Assembly (NCBI GenBank): GCA_000997475.1
Contig: LCEC01000001.1
Location: 1-64,000 of the forward strand
Direction of reading: 5' to 3'
Origin: Parcubacteria group bacterium GW2011_GWB1_42_6
GTDB taxonomy: Bacteria > Patescibacteriota > Minisyncoccia > Portnoybacterales > GWB1-42-6
Length of the DNA stretch: 64,000 nucleotides
Shown: piece after piece, positions 34,745 to 43,459 of the stretch
How positions within the stretch are numbered: the stretch's first letter is position 1
Layout of the letters: each line of letters opens with the position of its first letter
The notes under the pieces: model-generated
What the model was told of the DNA's origin: nothing
What the model saw: the letters and a program-made list of their open reading frames with translations, nothing else
The model's database searches: none
Position numbers and translations under genes: made by a program

Positions 34745-34813
34745 CCGGCTGGCGTCAGCCAGCAAAAAGATACCCCCAGCGTTTAAGCTGGGGGTAGTTC
34801 ATTTTGGCCTCTA

Positions 34814-35317
34814 TTATATGAGGCCGAGGATTTCCAACAGCCTCACGACTAACCATTCCCGCAGGAGGAACCGCCAGCGCGCGCGGGTCCACCATTGGTC
34901 CCCATCATGGTCGTAAGGAATTTCTTTCATCGTCGGCATCGGTTTGGCGTTGATGCCGAGCTTTTTGAGCGTCCGCAGAACCCGTGGCATATGGTCCTGG
35001 TGGGCCGCGGCATAAACTTGCGTGTCGGCGCCAAACATTTTTTTCGTTTTTGCGAAAAGATGCATTTGGGCCGTAACCTCTCTCGTGTCAAGATATTTTT
35101 TCGCGACACGATGAAAACGGACCACGAAAGCTGATCCAACTCCAATTCTTTCCAGCGCTTTATTTACTTCCCACTGGGAGAGAATGCGAATCGGCTCAGA
35201 ATAATCAGACCAAAAATCTTAGCTTATAAATCTTTTTGTTTCCCGGGCGATCGCTTCATTGCTTAGCCCGGGTTCCTCACCCCGCAGATTAAATGAAAAT
35301 GCCAAAATGATTATCAT
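34814..35317 (-). pseudogene. YdcF/DUF218-like gene with an in-frame stop codon
   Basis: From ATG 35317, with GGAGG 6 bp upstream and a consensus promoter, the frame runs MIIILAFSFNLRGEEPGLSN through AIARETKRFIS and hits TAA at codon 33. The same frame then continues with DFWSDYSEPIRILSQWE to residue 167. Both sides read as one protein, so this is a nonsense mutation, not a frameshift. The later part (LDTREVTAQMHLFAKTK, then YAAAHQDHMPRVLRTLKKLG) resembles the T-R-E-N...H-x-x-R segment of YdcF-type proteins. A downstream GTG (35125) could give a 103-residue remnant. Family assignment is moderate. Confidence 0.6.
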
Positions 35318-35370
35318 TGGCAACCTCCAATATTAAGTGTGAAAAGGACTATTCGTATTCGTGATTTTTA

Positions 35371-35400
35371 ATTATACTATGCTTTTTCTCATTGTGTCAA
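35371..35400 (-). promoter_or_regulatory. Consensus promoter for the YdcF-like pseudogene
   Basis: On the minus strand: TTGACA, 18 bp, TATAAT, about 55 bp before ATG 35317. Confidence 0.78.
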
Positions 35401-35465
35401 TAGTTGAGTTTCGCATGTTGAGTTTCGCAATTCAATTATTCAAAAAATCACTGATGAGTTAAAAT

Positions 35466-35492
35466 TAAAAGGAGCGGGGTTTTTCCGCTCCA
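35466..35492 (-). terminator. Rho-independent terminator for the 35513-35887 gene
   Basis: On the minus strand: GGAGCGGAAAAACCCCGCTCC followed by TTTT. Confidence 0.82.
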
Positions 35493-35512
35493 CATATCGA
35501 AGGTTATTTTTA

Positions 35513-35887
35513 TTAAGGAGAACAAAAAAGAGGGAAATGTTCAACCGCCGAATTTCTCACTTCTTTTGGCATTGAAGCGAGAGAATTCTCGAAATGCTTT
35601 TCGAGGAGTTCAAAGATGGAATCTTTTAAGCTCCTGAAGAGTTTGTTTTTGGGATAATTCTCGAACAAATTGCAAGCAATTTCGAGTAGAGTCTCATATT
35701 CTTTTTGCTCCCGATACGATTTCCAGCGAGGCTTTGAATATCCTCTGCTTGAACTAGGAGCAAGAAACTGCATACGGACAGATATCATGGACGCCGCCCG
35801 CTCTTCCCATCCTTCTTCCGCTCTTTCAATTCTTTCAATAATTTTTTGAATGGCTTCAAGGACGGGGTTTATTGCTGTTGCTTCCAT
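35513..35887 (-). CDS. Hypothetical 124-residue helical protein
   Basis: Not recognised. It is rich in charged residues and predicted helical: VLEAIQKIIERIERAEEGWE, a central basic Ser/Arg segment (SSSRGYSKPRWKSYREQKEY), then LLEIACNLFENYPKNKLF and IFELLEKHFENSL. No membrane segment is present. AAGGAG lies 7-8 bp before ATG 35887, and TTGACG-17-TATAAT lies ~80 bp upstream; a terminator follows. It belongs to the set of small, individually transcribed minus-strand genes seen here and at 29.2-30.8 kb. Confidence 0.6.
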   Translation of the reverse strand: MEATAINPVLEAIQKIIERIERAEEGWEERAASMISVRMQFLAPSSSRGYSKPRWKSYREQKEYETLLEIACNLFENYPKNKLFRSLKDSIFELLEKHFENSLASMPKEVRNSAVEHFPLFCSP

Positions 35888-35967
35888 CCGGCTTCTCCTT
35901 CTGATAGAGATTTTTTGCCTTGATATGGAAAGAACTGATTATTGGACAAAGTATCCAATAATTGATT

Positions 35968-35996
35968 ATTATACATGAGTGGCGTTAAAGCGTCAA
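35968..35996 (-). promoter_or_regulatory. Consensus promoter for the 35513-35887 gene
   Basis: On the minus strand: TTGACG, 17 bp, TATAAT. It overlaps the 5' region of the divergent methyltransferase gene. Confidence 0.75.
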
Positions 35997-36002
35997 ACAA
36001 AA

Positions 36003-36578
36003 ATGGAAGAATTGAAAATAATCGTTTTTTTGATGGTTGAATTGCTGGCTTTGAGTATGGCTATTTTTTTGGCGGCAAATTTTTATTTTTGCGTTCGGGC
36101 CGGGGGATGCCCTTATGTGCCCACCGGCAAAAAGAGGATTGGCAGGATTATAGAAGAAGCTGATTTGAAAGAGGGTTCTTTTGTTTTGGAACTGGGTTGC
36201 GGCGATGGATACTTTTTGAGGCGGGCGGCGCAAGAACGCAAAATAAAGGGTTTGGGCGTGGATATTCACGGAATCGCGCTTTTGAAAGGCGTAATTTTGG
36301 CGCGGTTGGCGAAAATAAAAAACATAAAATTTCAAAGAGGTGATCTTTTCGGTTGCGATATTTCGCGGGCGCAGGTGATTTATCTTTTTTTAATCAGCGG
36401 CGTTTTGGAAAAATTGGCGCCCAAATTAAAAAAAGAATGTTCTTCGGGAACGTTAATAATTTCCCACGGTTTCAAATTGCCGCGATTTGATAAGTATCTT
36501 TTCAAAGAATTGGATCATGGCAGTTGGAATATGAGTTATCAGAGAAAAACGTATTTTTACAGATATTATGCCGATTAG
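36003..36578 (+). CDS. Membrane-anchored class I SAM methyltransferase
   Basis: 191 residues from ATG 36003 (a GTG at 35979 is an alternative). One N-terminal hydrophobic helix (IIVFLMVELLALSMAIFLAA) anchors it. Then come FVLELGCGDGYFLRRAA (SAM motif I), GLGVDIHGIALLKG (acidic motif II), IKFQRGDLFGCDISRAQVIY and a C-terminal strand pair. The layout resembles small uncharacterised DOT1-like or lysine-methyltransferase-like bacterial proteins. The substrate is unknown; a membrane lipid or protein target is conceivable. Confidence 0.75.
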   Translation: MEELKIIVFLMVELLALSMAIFLAANFYFCVRAGGCPYVPTGKKRIGRIIEEADLKEGSFVLELGCGDGYFLRRAAQERKIKGLGVDIHGIALLKGVILARLAKIKNIKFQRGDLFGCDISRAQVIYLFLISGVLEKLAPKLKKECSSGTLIISHGFKLPRFDKYLFKELDHGSWNMSYQRKTYFYRYYAD

Positions 36579-36625
36579 TCTCGGTGGTTGACCAAAATGG
36601 ATTTTCCCGCTAAGCTTACAATAAT

Positions 36626-38074
36626 ATGAAACCCCTCCAAAACTTTTTCTCGGCAATATTTACTCAAAAAAAGATGTCGCAGACCACCTGGATAGTTTTT
36701 GTCATCTCTTTAGCGGCCGCTTTGGCGGTTTTTTTAATTTATCCGAAAGTTTGGAATAATTCCGTTGATTTTATAAATGCCTTGAAGAATGAAGTCCCTG
36801 GCCTGAAAAGCATTTCCAATATTCCCCAATTTTGGGAAAGGCCATTCCGATTGGGTCTTGATCTGCAGGGCGGAATCCATTTGACTTATGAAGCCGACCT
36901 TTCCAATATTGAAGAAGAAAATTATTCTCAAGCCATGGCGGGAGTGCGCGACGTGATTGAACGGCGGGTGAATCTTTTCGGCGTGACAGAGCCCTTGGTG
37001 CAGGTTGAAAGCGCCGGCGGACGCCATCGCTTGATTGTGGAGTTGGCCGGCATCGGCAATGTCCATGACGCGATTCAAACGATCGGCGAAACTCCGTCTT
37101 TGGATTTCAGGGAGGAAAGAGCGCAGGAAGAAACCAAAGAAATTGCGGATCGTTATAATGCTTTATCCGATGAAGAAAAAGCCGATTTCAAAGAAGATCC
37201 TTATTTCAAGCCCACGGCTCTCACCGGAAAATTCTTGAAACAGTCAAATCTGCAATTTGATCCCACGACCAATAATCCCCAAATCGGCTTGGAATTCGAT
37301 GACGAGGGAGCCAAGCTTTTTGAAGAAATAACTTCGCGCAATGTTGGAAAAAGGGTGGCGATTTATTTGGATAATTTCGCGATCAGCATTCCCACCGTTC
37401 AGGAAGCGATTACGGGAGGCAAAGCCCAAATTTCCGGAGATTTTACTTTAAAAGAAGCAAGGGAACTTGTTGCTCGGTTGAACGCGGGCGCTTTGCCTGT
37501 TCCGATAAATTTGGTCAATCAGCAAAGCATTGGCGCTTCTTTGGGAGAAAAATCTTTAGATCAAAGTTTGTTCGCGGGGCTGATCGGGATTCTCGCGGTT
37601 ATGATTTTTATGATCGCTTGGTATCGCTTGCCGGGCGTTATGGCAGTGATCGCTTTGCTTGGCTACACGGCTTTCGTGCTGGCGATTTTCAAGCTCATTC
37701 CCGTAACTCTCACTTTGGCGGGAATCGCCGGATTCGTGCTTTCGGTGGGCATGGCGGTGGACGCCAATATTTTGATATTTGAAAGAATGAAAGAAGAATT
37801 GCGTTGGGGCAAATCTTTGGGCGGAGCCATTGACGAAGGATTCAAGCGCGCATGGAGCTCGATTCGCGATTCGAACGTTTCTTCTCTCATCACTTGCGCC
37901 GTGCTTTTTTGGCTGGGAACGAGCATTATCAAAGGATTCGCTTTGACTCTGGCGATCGGAATTCTCGTGAGCATGTTTTCGGCGATATTCGTTACGCGAA
38001 ACCTTTTGAAACTTTTTGTGGGCGAGGGAATGAAAAAACATATGTGGCTGTTTGGAGGAAAAAACAAAGAGTAG
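36626..38074 (+). CDS. secD: Protein translocase subunit SecD
   Basis: 482 residues. Membrane helix 1 is near residues 21-37, followed by the periplasmic P1 region with FRLGLDLQGGIHLTYEAD and VIERRVNLFGVTEPLVQ. The C-terminal five-helix RND-like part contains GALPVPINLVNQQSIGASLG, AGIAGFVLSVGMAVDANILI (proton-relay aspartate) and FERMKEELRWG. SecDF uses the proton gradient to finish protein export driven by SecA. It is followed after 24 bp by secF. Confidence 0.96.
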   Translation: MKPLQNFFSAIFTQKKMSQTTWIVFVISLAAALAVFLIYPKVWNNSVDFINALKNEVPGLKSISNIPQFWERPFRLGLDLQGGIHLTYEADLSNIEEENYSQAMAGVRDVIERRVNLFGVTEPLVQVESAGGRHRLIVELAGIGNVHDAIQTIGETPSLDFREERAQEETKEIADRYNALSDEEKADFKEDPYFKPTALTGKFLKQSNLQFDPTTNNPQIGLEFDDEGAKLFEEITSRNVGKRVAIYLDNFAISIPTVQEAITGGKAQISGDFTLKEARELVARLNAGALPVPINLVNQQSIGASLGEKSLDQSLFAGLIGILAVMIFMIAWYRLPGVMAVIALLGYTAFVLAIFKLIPVTLTLAGIAGFVLSVGMAVDANILIFERMKEELRWGKSLGGAIDEGFKRAWSSIRDSNVSSLITCAVLFWLGTSIIKGFALTLAIGILVSMFSAIFVTRNLLKLFVGEGMKKHMWLFGGKNKE

Positions 38075-38098
38075 CCGCTAAAACCTAATCGCTAATTT

Positions 38099-39007
38099 AT
38101 GATCAATATTGTCGGCAAAAGAAAAATTTATTATTCATTCTCAATTTCATTGGCTGTTTTAAGCTTGATCGCCATTTTGGCTTGGGGGCTTAATTTCGGA
38201 ATCGATTTTACTGGCGGCTCTCTGATGGAAATCGAATTTGCGGGTGAAACGCCGCAAGCGGACGCCATAAAAGAAAAACTTGCTTCAGTCGGAATTACCG
38301 AATCAACGGCGCAGCCGGCGGGAGAAAAAGGTTTTTTGATTCGCTTTAAGGATATTGATGAAGACACCCATCAGAAAATTTTGGCTTCATTGAATTCGCT
38401 TTCGCCGGTTGAAGAAAAAAGTTTTGAATCGGTGGGTCCGGTAATCGGCCAAGAGCTTAAAGACAGAGCTTATTCGGCGGTTGGCTTGGTTTTGGTTTTG
38501 ATTTTGGTTTATATCGCTTTTGCTTTCCGCAAGGTTTCGCGGCTTATTACTTCCTGGAAATACGGAGTTGCCGCTCTTTTGGCTCTTTTTCACGATATTC
38601 TTATCCCAACCGGCATATTTGCCGTCTTGGGCCATTTTGCCGGAGCGCAGGCCGATCTTTTGTTTGTTACGGGGCTTTTAACGATTCTTGGTTTTTCGGT
38701 TCACGACACAATCGTGGTTTTTGATCGGATCAGAGAAAATTTGCGAAAAGGCGCGGGAAGTAATTTTGAAGATACGGTGAATATTAGCGTCAATCAAACT
38801 TTGGCGCGTTCGATCAATACTTCTTTTACCACTTTATTGGCATTGTTCGCAATCTATATCTGGGGAGGGGAAAGCATCAAGTCTTTTATCCTGCTTTTGA
38901 TAATGGGAATATTCTTTGGAACCTACTCTTCCATCTTCGTGGCGAGCTCGATTCTTGTCACTTGGGAAAATTGGCGCCGGAAAAAGCTGGCCAATAAATT
39001 TTCTTAA
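38099..39007 (+). CDS. secF: Protein translocase subunit SecF
   Basis: 302 residues. It has an N-terminal helix, LNFGIDFTGGSLMEIEF, IGQELKDRAYSAVGLVLVLI, the conserved FHDILIPTGIFAVLG and LTILGFSVHDTIVVFDRIRE with its membrane-embedded Asp, and VNQTLARSINTSFTTLLAL. It partners the SecD encoded directly upstream, forming the SecDF export motor. The reading frame and length are normal for a separate SecF. Confidence 0.96.
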   Translation: MINIVGKRKIYYSFSISLAVLSLIAILAWGLNFGIDFTGGSLMEIEFAGETPQADAIKEKLASVGITESTAQPAGEKGFLIRFKDIDEDTHQKILASLNSLSPVEEKSFESVGPVIGQELKDRAYSAVGLVLVLILVYIAFAFRKVSRLITSWKYGVAALLALFHDILIPTGIFAVLGHFAGAQADLLFVTGLLTILGFSVHDTIVVFDRIRENLRKGAGSNFEDTVNISVNQTLARSINTSFTTLLALFAIYIWGGESIKSFILLLIMGIFFGTYSSIFVASSILVTWENWRRKKLANKFS

Positions 39008-39107
39008 ATACCATTTTTACTTGACGTCAATATTGACATATCTTTTTTGATATGATATATTAGGATTATCAATAATAATTTGACGGCCGAGAGGGGCCGT
39101 TTGAAAT

Positions 39108-40175
39108 ATGATAAATCCAGTCAATTTAATCAGCGAAATGCTGCAAAATATACCTAATCCGCGCACCAAAGAAGTGATTGCGCGGCGTTTTGGCTTGAAA
39201 GACGGCCAAAGGCACACTTTGGAGGCTATCGGGCAGGACTATAAAATCACCCGCGAAAGGGTGCGCCAGATAGAAGAAAGCGGTTTGGCTGTTTTAAGGC
39301 AGGAAAAAATCGCCGCCAAATTCCAACCGGTATTAGATTTATTGGCCGAACATTTGTCCGAATACGGGGATTTCAAGCGCGAGGATTCTCTTTTTAATGA
39401 TTTGAACTTTGTTTGCTTTCCTTCAAAGGAGATTGAACGTTTGCGCGAAGAGGATCCGATTGAGCTGAATCGCTGCCACGCGGCTTTCTATTTGATTATG
39501 ACTTTGGGACGCAGATTCGAAAGAGTTCCCGAATCCGATCATTTCCATACCGCTTGGGCCGGCAACAAGGAATCGGTCAAAAAAGCCAAAAAAACCCTTG
39601 ATTCGGTAGTTAAATATCTGGACGGCAAAAAAACCGTTCTTAAGGATTTTGAATTGGTCGGGGCCGTAAAAAATCTTCATCCGGAATTGTCCGACAAAGC
39701 CATTTCTTCTTATATTGACGCTTCAAAAAACATTGAAAGAAATCATCTCGGCCAATACGGAATGGCCAAATGGCCGGAAATCAGCCCCAAGGGCGTCAAG
39801 GATAAGGCTTATATAATTCTCAAAAGCGCCGGGCATCCTTTGCATTTCAGCGAAGTGACCAGTCTCATCAACAAAAGCATTCCTTCCGCCCGTCCGGCCT
39901 ACATTCAAACCGTGCACAACGAATTGATCAAAGATCCCAGATTCATTCTGGTCGGCCGCGGACTCTACGCTTTGTCCGAATGGGGCTATCAGCCCGGAAC
40001 GGTTCTGGAAACCATCAGCGGGATTCTTAAAAAAGAAGGGCCTCTCTCCAAACAGGAAATTCTCAAAAAAGTTTTGGAAAAAAGAATCGTCAAAGAAAAC
40101 ACGGTTCTCATCAATCTCCAGAATAAAAAGTTTTTTGAGAGAAATCAGGAAGGAAAATACACCATCAAATCTTAA
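39108..40175 (+). CDS. Sigma-70 region 4 / HARE-HTH domain regulator
   Basis: 355 residues. The N-terminal helix-turn-helix reads TLEAIGQDYKITRERVRQIE (residues ~37-56), a sigma factor region 4 (-35 recognition) motif, preceded by NPRTKEVIARRFGL. The C-terminal half has a HARE-HTH winged-helix domain (DKAYIILKSAGHPLHFSEVT, then ARPAYIQTVHNEL and FILVGRGLYALSEWGY), the domain of the RNA polymerase delta subunit. No sigma region 2 is present, so it is unlikely to melt promoters itself. It probably modulates RNA polymerase. I associate this architecture with CPR genomes. Confidence 0.85.
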   Translation: MINPVNLISEMLQNIPNPRTKEVIARRFGLKDGQRHTLEAIGQDYKITRERVRQIEESGLAVLRQEKIAAKFQPVLDLLAEHLSEYGDFKREDSLFNDLNFVCFPSKEIERLREEDPIELNRCHAAFYLIMTLGRRFERVPESDHFHTAWAGNKESVKKAKKTLDSVVKYLDGKKTVLKDFELVGAVKNLHPELSDKAISSYIDASKNIERNHLGQYGMAKWPEISPKGVKDKAYIILKSAGHPLHFSEVTSLINKSIPSARPAYIQTVHNELIKDPRFILVGRGLYALSEWGYQPGTVLETISGILKKEGPLSKQEILKKVLEKRIVKENTVLINLQNKKFFERNQEGKYTIKS

Positions 40176-40293
40176 GAGTTATACCCAACGCCGATATTCA
40201 AAATATTGGCGTTGTGTTATTATAAGAGGAGAAGACAACATTTTCTCTTTTTAAAAAAGAAGAATCCGTTGCTTTTTAATAATATTCAATTTA

Positions 40294-41463
40294 ATGTTGG
40301 GGACTTTATTTAGCCTTTACATAAAAGCGATTGTTTTGGTGCTGGATTTGGGCTGGATTTGGATGCCTTTTTTTCTGGCCGTCGCTTTTTTTGAAAGCTG
40401 GATGTATTATATCCGGCGCCGCTATTGGCGAAATCTCAAATGGATAATTTTGGAAGTAAAGCCTCCCAAAGAAGTTGACCACACCCCCAAAAATATGGAG
40501 TTGATTTTCGCCGGACTTTGGGGGTCTTTTGGCACCGTGGGAAACAAACTGGAAAAATACATCAAAGGATTTATGCAAGATTATTTCAGTTTTGAAATAG
40601 TGGGTTTTAACGGAGAAGTTCATTTTTATTTGAGAGTTTTGGAAAAATTCCGCGATTTGGTCGAGGCGCAGTTTTATTCGCAATTTCCCCGGGCCGAGAT
40701 TCGGGAAGTTCCCGATTATGTTTATTCAGTGCCGGCCACCATTCCCGACAAAAACTGGAATCTTTGGGGTTGCCTTTTGAGCTTGGCCAAAAGCGATGTT
40801 TATCCCATCAGGATGCATGGAGATTTTATGGATGAAGGAGAAAGGCCGTATCTTGACCCTTTGTCTTCGGTGGTTGAAATAATGGGAAAACTGAAGCCAA
40901 GCGAACAAGTTTGGATCCAAATGCTTTTTCGGCCGATAAAAGACGATTGGACGAAAAGGAGCGATAAGGAAATTGATAAGCTGATGGAAAGAAAAGTGGA
41001 TCCGAAAACAAAAGACACGATCAGTTCCCGATCTTTGCTTTCTCTCTCTCCTTCAACCAAAGAAGCGGTGGAAGGCATTTCCAAAAAAGGGGACAAAAAA
41101 GGATTTCAAACGAAAATCCAATGGGCGTATATCGGCCGCAAGGAAATATTCACTATGGCCAATGTTTCGGCCGTTATGGGCGCTTTTAACCAATACAGCA
41201 ATCTTAACGCCAACAGCCTTGTTCCGGACAAAAAGACGATGACTCGCGCCAATTATCTTTTCGCCAAAGTCCGCAAGGCCTACAAACAGAGAATTTTGAT
41301 GAGGCTTTTGAGGCAAAGATCGTTTTGGGAAAAAGGTTATGTTTTTAATATCGAGGAATTGGCCACTTTCTACCATATGCCCACCGCCATGGTTTCGGCT
41401 CCTTCGGTTTCGTTTGTGGAAGCCATCAAAGGCGGCCCGCCGGGAGAACTGCCGCTGGAATAA
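40294..41463 (+). CDS. Membrane-anchored partner of the VirD4/HerA-like ATPase
   Basis: 389 residues. Two close hydrophobic stretches at residues 5-37 form the anchor (LYIKAIVLVLDLGWIWMPFF), followed by a basic YYIRRRYWRN segment and a long soluble domain: WKWIILEVKPPKEVDHTPK-like strand start, MELIFAGLW, FNGEVHFYLRVLEKFRDLVE, AEIREVPDYV and YPIRMHGDFMDEGERPYLDP. This resembles N-terminal portions of conjugative coupling or secretion ATPase systems in which the anchor is a separate protein. The gene directly precedes the ATPase, with a repeat between them. The function may be DNA or protein transfer, or pilus-type secretion; this is inference. Confidence 0.6.
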   Translation: MLGTLFSLYIKAIVLVLDLGWIWMPFFLAVAFFESWMYYIRRRYWRNLKWIILEVKPPKEVDHTPKNMELIFAGLWGSFGTVGNKLEKYIKGFMQDYFSFEIVGFNGEVHFYLRVLEKFRDLVEAQFYSQFPRAEIREVPDYVYSVPATIPDKNWNLWGCLLSLAKSDVYPIRMHGDFMDEGERPYLDPLSSVVEIMGKLKPSEQVWIQMLFRPIKDDWTKRSDKEIDKLMERKVDPKTKDTISSRSLLSLSPSTKEAVEGISKKGDKKGFQTKIQWAYIGRKEIFTMANVSAVMGAFNQYSNLNANSLVPDKKTMTRANYLFAKVRKAYKQRILMRLLRQRSFWEKGYVFNIEELATFYHMPTAMVSAPSVSFVEAIKGGPPGELPLE

Positions 41464-41467
41464 CTAT

Positions 41468-41584
41468 ATAATGCGAACCTACGAACTTAATGCTAACTAT
41501 GCGAACTGCGAAATCTGTTAAACCGGATTTATTTTCGCAGTTCGTAGGTTGGCATTAGATTCGCATATTTCGCATCATAATTTT
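41468..41584 (+). repeat. Palindromic spacer of GCGAA words between the secretion pair
   Basis: CCTACGAACT...AGTTCGTAGG, GCGAACTGCGAAA...TTTCGCAG and outer ATGCGAA...TTCGCAT are nested inverted repeats ending just before ATG 41585. Similar GCGAA-word palindromes precede rplQ and the glycosyltransferase at 61876. Confidence 0.75.
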
Positions 41585-43417
41585 ATGGAAAACAGTAATA
41601 TCACTCTCTTTGGCGAAACCGATTTCCGCAATCAAAAGCGGCGTTTTGGCATAAAAGAAGACGATCGCCGCCGCCATATGTATATCATCGGAAAAACCGG
41701 CACCGGCAAAACCACGCTTTTGGAAAATATGGCGATCCAGGACATTCAAAACGGCCATGGCATCGCCATTGTGGACCCGCACGGCGAATTTGCGGAGAAG
41801 ATGCTGGATTTTGTGCCTTCAAGCCGCATTAACGACGTGATCTATTTTAATCCCGCCGATTTGGATTTTCCGATCGCTTTTAACGCCATCGAAACGGTGG
41901 ATGCCGAACACAGGCACTTGGTGGCTTCGGGATTGGTGGGTGTCTTTAAAAAAATCTGGGCCGAAACTTGGGGGCCCCGCTTAGAGTATTTGCTGCGCAA
42001 CGCCATTTTGGCTCTTTTGGAATATCCGGGAGCGACTCTCTTGGGAGTTATGCGGCTTTTGGTGGATAAGACATATCGCCAAAAAGTGATGGATAAAGTC
42101 ACGGATCCCGTGGTTAAGAGTTTCTGGGTGGATGAATTTTCCAAATACAAAGGCAATTTTGAAGTTGAGGCAATTGCTCCAATCCAAAACAAAGTCGGGC
42201 AATTTTTAACCAATCCTTTGATTCGTAATATTGTGGGTCAAACGAAGTCGTCAATCAATATCCGAGAGATTATGGATTCGGAGAAAATTTTTATTATGAA
42301 TCTTTCCAAAGGGAAGATAGGTGAAGATACTTCCAATCTTTTGGGCGCGATGCTGATCACTCGTTTGCAATTGGCGGCTATGAGCCGCGTGGATATTCCC
42401 GAAGACGAAAGAAAGGATTTCTATCTTTATGTCGACGAATTCCAAAACTTCGCCACCGAATCTTTCGCCAATATTCTTTCGGAGGCCAGAAAATATCATC
42501 TGAGCCTAGTCTTGGCGCATCAATATATCGCCCAAGTCCGCGAAGAAGTGCGCGACGCGGTTTTTGGCAACGTGGGGACGATGGTTTCTTTCCGCGTGGG
42601 AGCGGCCGATGCGGATTTCCTGGAAAAAGAATTCGAGCCCGAATTTACCGTTAACGACATGGTGGGTTTGGGATTTGCCCAAATTTATTTAAAATTGATG
42701 ATCGACGGTTTCTCTTCCCGGCCTTTTTCCGCCAGGACACTTGCGCCGATTCGATCAACCGAATCGAGCAGCAAAGAAAAAATTGTCAGAGTTTCGAGAG
42801 AACGCTATGGCCGTTCCCGCCAGGAAATTGAAGATAAGATTATGCGCTGGAGCGGACTTCTTGGCGGTGAGAACGAAGGAGGATCAGCTCATGATTCAAT
42901 CGGCGGATCGGAAAGAAGCAGCCATGGCGATCCAAATGTTCCGATGTTTAAGGATAAATGTTCCGAATGCGGCAAGGAAGTGGAAGTGCCTTTTAAGCCG
43001 GACGGGGTGCGGCCGGTTTATTGCAAGGATTGTTTGATTAAAACCAGGGAAAAAGGCGCTTCGCCGGGGACTCAAAAACCGGCTGAAAATTTCGCGCCGC
43101 AAAAACACAATAACTTTCCGCAGGATTTTAAAAACGGATCGGAGCCCGTGCTCAAAAGGGTGGGTGAGACGGTTTCATTAAGAGACGCGTTTAAAACCGG
43201 ACCGGTTTTCTGTCCGCCCGCGCCAAAAAGACAACACAAGGAAGTTGACTTGCGGGATTTGAGGGAAACGCTCAAGGAAATAACCGAGGGGCAAAATAGA
43301 CCTCCGCAAGAACCCGAAATAAAAGAAAAGCCGCATTCTTTCCATGAAGAAAAAAAGCAAGATTCTCCCGTTTTGCCGAAGAACGAATTGAATCCCGGCG
43401 AATCGGTGGATCTCTGA
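41585..43417 (+). CDS. VirD4/TraD-like (HerA-FtsK superfamily) ATPase with C-terminal zinc ribbon
   Basis: 610 residues from ATG 41585; the in-frame ATG at 41549 lies in the repeat. Walker A is MYIIGKTGTGKTTLLENM, HerA-type GIAIVDPHGEFAE follows, Walker B is FYLYVDEFQNFAT, then VLAHQYIAQVREEVRDAVFGN and VSFRVGAADADFLEKEF. Near the C-terminus a CSEC...CKDC zinc ribbon (CSECGKEVEVPFKPDGVRPVYC) precedes a Pro/Lys-rich tail. Type IV coupling-protein family; it likely pumps DNA or protein together with the membrane partner encoded upstream. Unlike VirD4 it has no membrane segment of its own. Confidence 0.88.
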   Translation: MENSNITLFGETDFRNQKRRFGIKEDDRRRHMYIIGKTGTGKTTLLENMAIQDIQNGHGIAIVDPHGEFAEKMLDFVPSSRINDVIYFNPADLDFPIAFNAIETVDAEHRHLVASGLVGVFKKIWAETWGPRLEYLLRNAILALLEYPGATLLGVMRLLVDKTYRQKVMDKVTDPVVKSFWVDEFSKYKGNFEVEAIAPIQNKVGQFLTNPLIRNIVGQTKSSINIREIMDSEKIFIMNLSKGKIGEDTSNLLGAMLITRLQLAAMSRVDIPEDERKDFYLYVDEFQNFATESFANILSEARKYHLSLVLAHQYIAQVREEVRDAVFGNVGTMVSFRVGAADADFLEKEFEPEFTVNDMVGLGFAQIYLKLMIDGFSSRPFSARTLAPIRSTESSSKEKIVRVSRERYGRSRQEIEDKIMRWSGLLGGENEGGSAHDSIGGSERSSHGDPNVPMFKDKCSECGKEVEVPFKPDGVRPVYCKDCLIKTREKGASPGTQKPAENFAPQKHNNFPQDFKNGSEPVLKRVGETVSLRDAFKTGPVFCPPAPKRQHKEVDLRDLRETLKEITEGQNRPPQEPEIKEKPHSFHEEKKQDSPVLPKNELNPGESVDL

Positions 43418-43418
43418 C

Positions 43419-43450
43419 AAAAAAACCTCCGTTTTTAGCGGAGGTTTTTT
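43419..43450. terminator. Bidirectional rho-independent terminator
   Basis: AAAAACCTCCG/CGGAGGTTTTTT stem between the convergent ATPase gene and efp. Confidence 0.9.
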
Positions 43451-43459
43451 TGTTTTTGA

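Larger units (their letters stand above)
34225..34800 (+). mobile_element. IS200/IS605-family insertion sequence (TnpA only)
   Basis: One HUH transposase gene flanked by subterminal hairpins as in IS200 elements: left CCACCAGC-GTAA-GCTGGTG (34232-34251) and right TACCCCCAGCGTTTAAGCTG plus GGGGTA (34771-34796). A further hairpin GGCTGGCGTCAGCC lies directly after the stop. Both main hairpins share the CCAGCG...AAGCTGG core. There are no inverted repeats at the ends and no accessory TnpB, as expected of the single-strand peel-and-paste group. Exact ends are estimated. Confidence 0.85.

Noticed and set aside
34814..35317. Stop-codon reassignment
   Set aside because: Known CPR reassignment concerns UGA, and this stop is UAA; other genes here end normally at all three stops with expected lengths.
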